From an uncultured Clostridia bacterium (GTDB lineage Bacteria > Bacillota > Clostridia > Christensenellales > Pumilibacteraceae), in contig CAKQJJ010000013.1 in the NCBI GenBank assembly GCA_934247335.1, positions 1-17,049 on the forward strand: 17,049 nucleotides of DNA, in the 5' to 3' direction. Made by a program: the position numbers and the translations under genes. Shown piece by piece: positions 1 to 6,290 of this stretch; within the stretch, counting starts at the first letter, position 1, and the number at the start of each line of letters is the position of its first letter. The notes under the pieces were generated by a model. It did not search any database and had not been told where the DNA came from. It saw nothing but the letters and a program-made list of their open reading frames with translations.

Positions 1-359
1 GAATAATTTCTTTCTTGAATTCACAAACGAAAGCGGAAATATTCGTTCCGAAAAACGACGGCAAATTGCCCGCGCTGTCGGCGGACAGAAGCGTGTTTAC
101 CACGTATTACGAAATGCTGAAAAAGAACGGCAACGCCGAATTTAAGAATTTTACGGCGTTTTATAAAAAATTAAAGAAAGAATTTCCTGCGTGCGATTAT
201 GCGCAATTGGTTTTCTGTGCGGCAGTATTCGAGGAAGTGGGCATAATTAACATAACCAGAGAGCCGTTCGGCATTACAGTCAACAAGGTGAAAGCCGATC
301 TCAATAATTCAAAATTATACGTTCGCGTAAAGGAGGAAAACAACCGTGCCGGATGTTGA
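1..359 (+). CDS. recJ: RecJ single-strand DNA exonuclease, C-terminal fragment (cut by window start)
   Basis: The reading frame is open to the left window edge (first full codon at 3) and ends at TGA 357-359, so this is the tail of a longer gene; the TTG at 15 is not a convincing start. The roughly 118 visible residues resemble the C-terminal domain of RecJ: an aromatic/basic helix (DRSVFTTYYEMLKK), a second helix of the FTAFYKKLKKEF type, then an LVFCAAVFEEVGII segment matching the 'iF.ElgLi' stretch near the end of RecJ proteins, followed by beta strands. RecJ degrades single-stranded DNA 5'->3' in recombination and repair. The DHH catalytic motifs lie outside the window. Position just before rel supports the call, since recJ-(apt)-rel is a common order in Clostridia. 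It overlaps the rel start by 14 bp, implying co-transcription. The family call is from short similarity only. Confidence 0.65.
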   Translation, partial: IISFLNSQTKAEIFVPKNDGKLPALSADRSVFTTYYEMLKKNGNAEFKNFTAFYKKLKKEFPACDYAQLVFCAAVFEEVGIINITREPFGITVNKVKADLNNSKLYVRVKEENNRAGC

Positions 360-2466
360 CATAAGACAAAAGTTTAATCAATATTATTCGCCCGATCAGG
401 TCGCCGTTCTCAATAAAGCACTTGATTATGCAACCAAAATGCACGACGGTCAAAAACGCGAATCCGGCGAGCCTTATATTATTCACCCGATTGCCGTCGC
501 AAACATTCTCATCGATCTGGGACTCGATTACAGCGCGGTATCCGCGGCGCTTCTTCACGATTGCGTTGAAGACACACCCGCAACTCCCGAAGATATCAAA
601 AACTTGTTCGGAGACGAAATTGCCGAGCTGGTTGCAGGCGTAACGAAATTAAAAAAGCTGGCTTTTAAGTCCAAAGAAGAAGAACAGGCGGAAAACTTCC
701 GAAGAATGTTCTTTGCTATTGCGAAAGATATCCGCGTTTTGATCATTAAAATCGCGGACAGATTGCACAATATGCGCACTATTGCAAGCTTGTCGCGCGA
801 GCGCCAGGTGGCAATGGCAACCGAAACGCTGGAAATTTTTGCTCCGCTTGCATCTCGTCTGGGCTTGAGCTATTTTAAGTGCGAGCTTGAAGATTTGTGC
901 CTTAAAGTGCTTCATCCTGCGGCATACGAACAGCTTGTAAACGAAATTACGTTGAAGCGTTCGGAGCGCCAGGATCTCGTCAACACGATTTGCGAAAGAC
1001 TTACGACACTGTTGAAAGAATTGAATATAAAGGGTGAAGTCAGCGGCAGACCGAAGCATTTTTACAGCATTTACCGCAAAATGACTACGCAGAACAAAAC
1101 GTTCGATCAGATTTACGATCTCACCGCCGTGCGAGTTATCGTTGAAAACGTAAAGGACTGTTACGAAGTTTTGGGCATGATTCATACTATCTGGAAGCCT
1201 ATTCCGGGCAGATTTAAGGATTATATAGCCGTTCCCAAACCCAACAATTACCAGTCGTTACACACGACCGTCATGACTACGTTCGGAATGCCTTTTGAAA
1301 TTCAGATCCGCACGTACGAAATGCATAAAATAGCCGAGTACGGTATAGCCGCTCACTGGAAATATAAGGAGCATCGCGGCGCAGAGAACAATGAGCTGGA
1401 TGAAAAACTCGAGTGGCTTCGCGGCGTTATGGACGTGCAGAGCAGCGAAAATTCTTCGCCGCAGGAATTTTATGAATCGCTTAAATTCGATTTGTATTCC
1501 GGTCAGGTTTTTGTGTTTACGCCTCGCGGAGACGTTATAAATCTGCCCGAAGGCTCCAATCCTATCGATTTTGCCTACAATCTGCACTCGGAGATAGGAA
1601 ATAAGTGCATCGGGGCGAAAATAAACAATAAAATGGTTCCGCTCGAAACCAAACTCGAAACCGGCGACTACGTGGAGATTATTACTTCGCCGCTTAGAAT
1701 AGTAAAAACGTCGCAAGCCAAAAGTAAAATCAAGGCGTTTTTCAAGAAAGAGCTTAAAGAAGAAAATATCCGTAAAGGCAAAGACATGCTGGAACATGAA
1801 GCGAAAATCAGGGGCTACAATCTCGGAACGCTCATGCAGCCCAAGTGGCTTGACGTTATTATGGCGCGCTATTCGATATCTTCGGTTGACGACTTGTATG
1901 CGTCTGTGGGATACGGCGGCTTTACCGTCAACCAGATACTGTCCAAGCTTATCGATTTCTACAAGAAAGAAGAAAAAGCACATGCCCCGGTTAAGCCGAC
2001 TTACAGCGTAAAAAGCAGCAATACTTCCGGTATTATCGTTAAAGGACACGACGATTTGCTTGTACGTATTTCACGTTGTTGCAACCCTGTCCCGGGCGAC
2101 GACATCGTGGGCTTTATTTCGAGAGGCAGAGGTATTGCCATTCACCGCGTGGGCTGTTCAAACCTTAAAAACGTTGAGCCGTTCCGCCTTATCGAAGCAC
2201 ATTGGGAAGGTGAAAAGGCTTCATCGTTTATCGTTGCGGTTCAGGTCGAGGGCAAAGACAGCAACGGTTTGCTTGCTCGTATCACGACGACTATCAGCGA
2301 TATGAACCTTACCATGACTAGTCTGGTTGCCAGAATGGACAAAAACAACAACGTTATCGTAAATTTTTCGATAAGAGTAAATAAAATTGAGGAATTCGAG
2401 AGATTGCAGAAAAAGATTGAACAGATTCCGTCGGTAGATAAAGTATTCAGGAGTAACGGGCAATAA
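346..2466 (+). CDS. rel: Bifunctional (p)ppGpp synthetase/hydrolase, Rel/SpoT family
   Basis: Rel makes (p)ppGpp from ATP and GTP/GDP when amino acids run out and hydrolyses it otherwise; it acts in the cytoplasm on stalled ribosomes. The 706-residue length is normal for the long RSH family. Domains in order: HD hydrolase (about 20-190, with H71-D72 in ALLHDCVEDT and a later RLHNMRT); synthetase (about 235-350, with KHFYSIYRKM, PIPGRFKDY, NNYQSLHTTV and FEIQIRT); TGS (about 385-450); a conserved Cys-Cys zinc-finger-like region (RCCNPVPGDD); and a C-terminal ACT domain from about 632. The synthetase carries RFKD at 289-292, the RxKD type of bifunctional enzymes rather than the ExDD type of monofunctional RelA, and the intact HD supports hydrolase activity. 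The start is GTG 346, nine bases after AAAGGAGG (329-336). It overlaps recJ by 14 bp and its TAA shares one base with the next ATG. Confidence 0.97.
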   Translation: MPDVDIRQKFNQYYSPDQVAVLNKALDYATKMHDGQKRESGEPYIIHPIAVANILIDLGLDYSAVSAALLHDCVEDTPATPEDIKNLFGDEIAELVAGVTKLKKLAFKSKEEEQAENFRRMFFAIAKDIRVLIIKIADRLHNMRTIASLSRERQVAMATETLEIFAPLASRLGLSYFKCELEDLCLKVLHPAAYEQLVNEITLKRSERQDLVNTICERLTTLLKELNIKGEVSGRPKHFYSIYRKMTTQNKTFDQIYDLTAVRVIVENVKDCYEVLGMIHTIWKPIPGRFKDYIAVPKPNNYQSLHTTVMTTFGMPFEIQIRTYEMHKIAEYGIAAHWKYKEHRGAENNELDEKLEWLRGVMDVQSSENSSPQEFYESLKFDLYSGQVFVFTPRGDVINLPEGSNPIDFAYNLHSEIGNKCIGAKINNKMVPLETKLETGDYVEIITSPLRIVKTSQAKSKIKAFFKKELKEENIRKGKDMLEHEAKIRGYNLGTLMQPKWLDVIMARYSISSVDDLYASVGYGGFTVNQILSKLIDFYKKEEKAHAPVKPTYSVKSSNTSGIIVKGHDDLLVRISRCCNPVPGDDIVGFISRGRGIAIHRVGCSNLKNVEPFRLIEAHWEGEKASSFIVAVQVEGKDSNGLLARITTTISDMNLTMTSLVARMDKNNNVIVNFSIRVNKIEEFERLQKKIEQIPSVDKVFRSNGQ

Positions 2467-3077
2467 TGGATATATCTAAAATTAAAACCGGTATTGTCGA
2501 AACCAATACGTACTTCATTGGTGACGGAAACGGGAATTGCATTATTATTGATCCGGGCGACGATATAAAAGCTATATTTGAATATCTCGATGAGAACAAT
2601 CTGAAATGCAAATTTATTTTGTTGACGCACGCTCATTTCGATCATTGTAATGCGGCACGAGCTCTTCAACTTACCGGAGCCAAGGTTTACATGCATAAAA
2701 AGGACTACGCGCTTGTGAAAAGCGAAGATAATCTTGCGTCAAAGTTCGGCGTCGCGTTCAATAAGTTCAAACCCGATGACTACGTATCCGATAATCAAAA
2801 GCTTAGCTTGCTTGGTATAGATATAACGGTTATGCACACGCCGGGACATACGGCGGGCAGCTGTTGTTATCTTCTGGACAATATTATGTTTTCGGGCGAT
2901 ACGTTGATGCGATTGTCGCGCGGAAGAACCGATTTCCCGAGCGGAAGCGAAAGCGCAATGGAGCAATCACTTAAAAGATTGGCGGCGCTGGACAAAAATT
3001 ATACGATTTTCCCCGGACATTACGCGCCTACCAATCTCGATTTTGAAAAGAAAAACAATCCGTATGTACAATTTTAA
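2466..3077 (+). CDS. MBL-fold metallo-hydrolase (glyoxalase II-like)
   Basis: This 203-residue cytoplasmic protein belongs to the metallo-beta-lactamase fold. The metal-binding set is complete: THAHFDH at 54-60 (H55, H57, D59, H60), H128 in the TPGHT motif, D145 in SGDTL and H185 in FPGHY. The family includes hydroxyacylglutathione hydrolase-like enzymes. The protein is shorter than classical GloB and lacks the C-terminal substrate domain, so the true substrate cannot be named. It lies directly after rel with a one-base ATG/TAA overlap, and an AGGAG at 2449-2453 lies upstream of its ATG. rel followed by a small MBL hydrolase and hemZ is a familiar clostridial arrangement. Its last 14 bases overlap the preferred hemZ start. 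Confidence is high for the fold and low for any particular reaction. Confidence 0.92.
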   Translation: MDISKIKTGIVETNTYFIGDGNGNCIIIDPGDDIKAIFEYLDENNLKCKFILLTHAHFDHCNAARALQLTGAKVYMHKKDYALVKSEDNLASKFGVAFNKFKPDDYVSDNQKLSLLGIDITVMHTPGHTAGSCCYLLDNIMFSGDTLMRLSRGRTDFPSGSESAMEQSLKRLAALDKNYTIFPGHYAPTNLDFEKKNNPYVQF

Positions 3078-4470
3078 AACCAACTATATTCCGTCGGGTG
3101 AAATAGAAGACGAAGTCCGCATGTTTTCGCGATTTATTCCGGACGGAACCGATATCGAGCATGAAAATCGGATTAACGGAGATTTAAGCGAAAACGCAGT
3201 TTTCATTAACCAAAAGAAATACGTTTTTTCGGATAAAATATCGACGGCAGCGGATGACGAACTTGCCTATAAAAGGGAAGTAAAGCGTTTTGCAAAGACC
3301 GCCGTGTATAAAGCGCTGAAAGATAACACGAAAGCAGTTATGCCGTGGGGAAGTTTAACAGGCATTCGCCCCACAAAGCTTGCGTACGAATATCTTACTT
3401 GCGGCGGAAGTATTGAAAATCTGTCGGACTACATGGTAAAAAAATACGATATTTCGCCTAAAAAAGCTGAAATATTGCAAAATATAATACTATGTCAGAC
3501 AGAGTACTTGGTAAATCCCGATCAATACGTCAACTTGTACGTACACATTCCTTTTTGCGCGACGAAATGCGTGTATTGCGCGTTTATAACTCACGTCGTG
3601 GATAAAAGTAAAAAGCTTATCGTTCCATACACAGACTGCCTGATTAAAGAAATCGAGCAGTCGATAGAGCTTATACGAAACAGTGGGAAGAAAATTTATT
3701 CAATTTACGTCGGAGGCGGAACGCCTACGGCTCTGCCCGACGATTGCTTTGAAAAAGTGATAAAAGCTTTGTCCGGATTTAACGTTGAATTTACGTGCGA
3801 GGCCGGGCGCCCGGACACGATAACCAAAGAAAAAGCCGAAATAATGAAAAAGTACGGCGTGACCCGCGTTTGCGTAAATCCGCAGTCGCTGTGCGATCGT
3901 ACGCTTGAAAAAATAGGAAGAAAACATACTTCCGCCGATTTTTTCGAGGCGTATAAGCTTATCGAAAGCTACGGATTCGATATTAACGTAGATCTGATAG
4001 CCGGACTTTGCGACGAGGACGAAAACACTTTTCTCTCGTCCGTAAAAAAGATTGCGGAGTTAAAACCCGGAAACGTCACCGTTCATACGCTCAGCGTTAA
4101 AAACGGTTCGGCGCTCAAAAACGAAAGCGGAGAGGTGAAAAACGCCGACGTGGAAAAAATGGTAAGCGACGCGTACGACCTTCTTACCGGTTGCGGATAT
4201 ATGCCGTACTATCTGTACAGGCAAAAAAATATGCTGGGAAACCTCGAAAACATCGGATACAGTCTTCCCGGCAAAATATGCGCCAACAACGTAACGACGA
4301 TGGAAGAAACGCTGTCGGTGGTTGCCTGCGGAGCCGGCGCCATATCCAAACGTATTTTTCCCAAGGGCAGGATAGAAAGGCTTGCAAATCTTCGCGACGC
4401 CGCTTTATATATAGAACAAGAAGACGAAAGACTGAAAAAGAAAATAGATTTCTTTACGAAACAAGCGTAA
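3064..4470 (+). CDS. hemZ: Radical SAM protein HemZ, coproporphyrinogen dehydrogenase family
   Basis: HemZ belongs to the oxygen-independent coproporphyrinogen III oxidase (HemN) family and uses a 4Fe-4S cluster and S-adenosylmethionine; the in vivo role of HemZ itself is less certain than that of HemN. From ATG 3064 the protein has 468 residues. The cluster motif CxxxCxYC is C165, C169, C172 inside HIPFCATKCVYC, followed by the SAM-binding GGGTP at 217-221. The N-terminal extension contains GIRPTKL at 100-106, and the C-terminal half contains the RQKNMLGNLENIGY stretch; both are typical of the HemZ subgroup rather than HemN/HemW. A TTG at 3043 would add 7 residues; I prefer ATG 3064 although neither has a clear Shine-Dalgarno sequence, which suggests translational coupling to the overlapping MBL gene. 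It is the last gene of the recJ-rel-MBL-hemZ run. Confidence 0.93.
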   Translation: MYNFKTNYIPSGEIEDEVRMFSRFIPDGTDIEHENRINGDLSENAVFINQKKYVFSDKISTAADDELAYKREVKRFAKTAVYKALKDNTKAVMPWGSLTGIRPTKLAYEYLTCGGSIENLSDYMVKKYDISPKKAEILQNIILCQTEYLVNPDQYVNLYVHIPFCATKCVYCAFITHVVDKSKKLIVPYTDCLIKEIEQSIELIRNSGKKIYSIYVGGGTPTALPDDCFEKVIKALSGFNVEFTCEAGRPDTITKEKAEIMKKYGVTRVCVNPQSLCDRTLEKIGRKHTSADFFEAYKLIESYGFDINVDLIAGLCDEDENTFLSSVKKIAELKPGNVTVHTLSVKNGSALKNESGEVKNADVEKMVSDAYDLLTGCGYMPYYLYRQKNMLGNLENIGYSLPGKICANNVTTMEETLSVVACGAGAISKRIFPKGRIERLANLRDAALYIEQEDERLKKKIDFFTKQA

Positions 4471-4475
4471 AACAG

Positions 4476-4504
4476 TTTACTTTTTATTTAAGTTTTGCTA
4501 TAAT
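4476..4504 (+). promoter_or_regulatory. Sigma-A-type promoter of rpsO
   Basis: The -35 box TTTACT (4476-4481, 4 of 6 consensus bases) and -10 box TATAAT (4499-4504, 6 of 6) are separated by 17 bp. Transcription should start near 4511, just before the GC-rich leader of rpsO. The -35 begins six bases after the hemZ stop, so rpsO has its own promoter. Confidence 0.75.
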
Positions 4505-4510
4505 ATAAAG

Positions 4511-4583
4511 CGTACCTCGGCCTCCTCGGGTTTCGGGATTATTCCGTCCGTCTACTCAGGTCCGTGGCGAATCAATATTTTTA
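4511..4583 (+). promoter_or_regulatory. GC-rich rpsO leader, possible S15 autoregulatory RNA
   Basis: About 75 nt lie between the predicted transcription start and the Shine-Dalgarno sequence (ACGGAGG, 4584-4590). The leader is much richer in C and G than the flanking spacer and has short self-complementary pieces (for example CGG-GATTATT-CCG, and CCTCGG against CCGTGG with one mismatch). S15 often represses its own mRNA through a leader structure in bacteria, but the structures differ between clades, and I cannot show that this one folds into a known type. The functional assignment is inference. Confidence 0.35.
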
Positions 4584-4600
4584 ACGGAGGTTCATTGACA

Positions 4601-4864
4601 ATGGACAACAATTGGAAGAGCGAAATTATCGCACAGTATGCAACTCACGAAGGAGATACCGGCAGCCCCGAAGTTCAGGTGGCTCTGCTTACGTATCGTA
4701 TCAACCATCTTACCGATCACTTAAAGACTCACGCAAAGGATTTCCATTCCAGAAGAGGTCTTCTGCAGATGGTAGGCGCAAGAAGAAGCCTGCTCAACTA
4801 CCTCAAAGAAATCGATATCGAAAGATACAGAAATCTCGTTGCAAAGCTTGAAATCAGAAAGTAA
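4601..4864 (+). CDS. rpsO: 30S ribosomal protein S15
   Basis: This 87-residue protein matches S15 along its full length: the EGDTGSPEVQVALLT stretch, the HLKTHAKDFHSRRGLL segment that contacts 16S rRNA, and the terminal LLNYLKEIDIERYRNLVAKL helix. S15 is an early-binding protein of the 30S platform. The start is ATG 4601, ten bases after ACGGAGG; the in-frame TTG at 4595 is only four bases from it and would give a non-standard N-terminus. It has its own promoter and terminator. The following frame begins as pnp, so the widespread rpsO-pnp order is kept. Confidence 0.98.
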   Translation: MDNNWKSEIIAQYATHEGDTGSPEVQVALLTYRINHLTDHLKTHAKDFHSRRGLLQMVGARRSLLNYLKEIDIERYRNLVAKLEIRK

Positions 4865-4874
4865 GTAATTTTTT

Positions 4875-4909
4875 CAAGGGCATAATATTTTTTATTATGC
4901 CCTTGTTTT
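4875..4909 (+). terminator. Rho-independent terminator after rpsO
   Basis: A perfect 13-bp stem (4875-4887 with 4893-4905) closes a 5-nt T loop and is followed by TTTT at 4906-4909. A run of six T before the stem (4869-4874) gives the reverse strand an A/T flank, but no gene there needs it. Since no good promoter lies between this hairpin and the next gene at 4958, read-through or RNA processing here may set expression of the pnp-like frame. Confidence 0.88.
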
Positions 4910-4917
4910 AATACGAG

Positions 4918-4941
4918 CGCCGGTCAGAGAAGGTCGGCGAC
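4918..4941 (+). promoter_or_regulatory. Leader of the pnp-like gene: small hairpin with a GGTC direct repeat
   Basis: CGCCG (4919-4923) can pair with CGGCG (4935-4939) around a 12-nt loop. The same stretch contains two GGTC boxes ten bases apart (GGTCAGA-GAA-GGTCGGC), which loosely recalls the tandem heptads of a CtsR operator, although the second heptad fits poorly. pnp leaders in other bacteria carry hairpins used for autoregulation. Neither role can be proven here. The Shine-Dalgarno ACGGAGG at 4945-4951 lies just downstream. Confidence 0.3.
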
Positions 4942-4957
4942 TCTACGGAGGTTTTAT

Positions 4958-6211
4958 ATGAAGGACGCAAAAATTTTCAAAACTACTATCGGAGGCAGAG
5001 AAGTTACCGTCGAAACCGGCAAATACGCCGAACAGGCTAACGGCTCGTGCTTCGTCCGTTGCGGAGACACCGTCGTCATGGTAAACGTTACCATGTCCGA
5101 AACGCCTCGTCCCGGAATGGATTTCTTCCCGCTTAGCGTGGATTATGAAGAAAAAATGTACGCAATGGGCAAAATACCCGGAGGCTTCAAAAAGCGCGAA
5201 GGCAGAGCAAGCGACAAAGCTATCCTCACTTCCCGTCTTATCGACCGTCCGCTCCGCCCGTTGTTCCCCAAGGGAATTTTCAACGACGTGTGCGTAATCG
5301 CAACCGCTCTTTCGGTTGACACCAACATTCCGCCGGAAGTTTACGCAATGCTCGGTTCGAGTATCGCGCTTTCGATCTCGGATATCCCGTTTGCAGGACC
5401 CACCGGTTCGGTCGTAGTGGGATACGTTGACGGCGAATACGTCATCAACCCCGATCTCGAACAGAAAGCTAAGAGCGCAATGCACGTTTACGTAAGCGGC
5501 ACCGCAGACGCCATCATGATGGTAGAAGCAGGCGCAAACGAAGAGGACGCCGTAGTAGAGCAGTACTTCGGCAAAGGCGAATGTCTGCCCGAGTTGTACG
5601 AAAAGGCAAACAAAACCGACGATCTCATCGGCGAAAAGGAAGAATTCTGCTTTCATCCGCGCCTTGGGTATCTTACGTCCTGTCCCGACAGCGTGGGCAC
5701 CGGCATGCACGCAAGCGTAACGTTGTTTCTTCCGGCATTGGTGCTTACCAAAAGCCTGCAAAGCTGCGCGTCGTCCGTGTCGAGGCTTAACATTTCGATA
5801 AGCAGCGTGTACGACGACAGCGTGGAAGCCTATCTGTTTACGGTTACCAATCAGCAGACGCTGGGACTTAGCGAAGCCGAGATAATCGACCTCGTGGAAA
5901 AAGCCGTAAATCACCTCATCGAGGCGGAAGAGCGCGCGAGAAAAATGCTTAAAATATCTTCCGAATCGCAGGTCCGCGACAAGTCCATGCGTGCGTTCGG
6001 AATAATGAAAAACGCGTACGCAATGCCCGCAACCGAAATGGTGGAGCTTTTCTCCTGGGTGAAACTGGGCGCGTATTACGGATACGTATCCGTGGATACG
6101 GACAAAGCCGAGCAGCTCGTGAAAAAGCTTATGCCGGCTGCAATCGCGGAAGTCGGAGCGGAAAACGAGGACGTGTACCGCGCCGAGCTGTTAAGAAAAG
6201 AATTAAATTAA
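4958..6211 (+). CDS. Chimeric frame: PNPase first RNase PH domain fused to McsB C-terminal two thirds
   Basis: One open frame of 417 residues joins two unrelated families. Residues 1-193 are the start of polynucleotide phosphorylase: GGREVTVETGKYAEQA, then KIPGGFKKREGR and LIDRPLRPLFPKG, running to MVEAGAN. From NEED (194-197) onward the sequence follows McsB, the protein-arginine kinase: ungapped spacing from NEED to ANKTDD, GYLTSCP at 237-243, VGTGM, LPALVLTK, TNQQTLG, and RAELLRKEL near the end. The PNPase part lacks the helical linker, catalytic second RNase PH, KH and S1 domains. The McsB part lacks the N-terminal SSRxRLARN ATP-binding region and shows changed active-site positions (NEED followed by AVV instead of HxR; CPDSVGT instead of CPTNVGT; GTGMH instead of GTGLR; YDDS instead of YGEG). 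The start is ATG 4958 after ACGGAGG. rpsO before it and clpC after it are the normal neighbours of pnp and mcsB respectively. Either a genomic deletion or a mis-assembly could produce it; no PNPase or arginine kinase activity is expected. Confidence 0.88.
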   Translation: MKDAKIFKTTIGGREVTVETGKYAEQANGSCFVRCGDTVVMVNVTMSETPRPGMDFFPLSVDYEEKMYAMGKIPGGFKKREGRASDKAILTSRLIDRPLRPLFPKGIFNDVCVIATALSVDTNIPPEVYAMLGSSIALSISDIPFAGPTGSVVVGYVDGEYVINPDLEQKAKSAMHVYVSGTADAIMMVEAGANEEDAVVEQYFGKGECLPELYEKANKTDDLIGEKEEFCFHPRLGYLTSCPDSVGTGMHASVTLFLPALVLTKSLQSCASSVSRLNISISSVYDDSVEAYLFTVTNQQTLGLSEAEIIDLVEKAVNHLIEAEERARKMLKISSESQVRDKSMRAFGIMKNAYAMPATEMVELFSWVKLGAYYGYVSVDTDKAEQLVKKLMPAAIAEVGAENEDVYRAELLRKELN

Positions 6212-6290
6212 ACCGTAGATTTTTCGGGCGGACGAGGTTCGGAAAATCGAAAACGATCTTTAAATTACACTTATAAAGGAGGTATTAATT

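Noticed and set aside
649..1185. Long reverse-strand open frame inside rel (and similar ones at 1258-2049, 4943-5914, 6435-7142, 7335-8027, 15328-15963)
   Set aside because: All lie opposite strongly conserved genes, have no ribosome binding site or family resemblance, and are the expected shadows of biased codon use.
3043..3063. TTG 3043 as the hemZ start
   Set aside because: It would enlarge the overlap with the MBL gene, has no Shine-Dalgarno sequence, and adds a Lys/Arg extension not expected; ATG 3064 gives a natural N-terminus.
4191..4508. Forward open frame overlapping the end of hemZ and the rpsO promoter
   Set aside because: It is in a different frame from hemZ, is rich in Arg/Lys/Gln as shadow frames are, has no ribosome binding site, and covers the rpsO promoter.
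6212..6290. A separate clpC promoter (TTCGGA-N17-TAAATT)
   Set aside because: The -10 matches only 4 of 6 bases and the -35 is poorer still, so it is not distinguishable from chance in AT-rich DNA.
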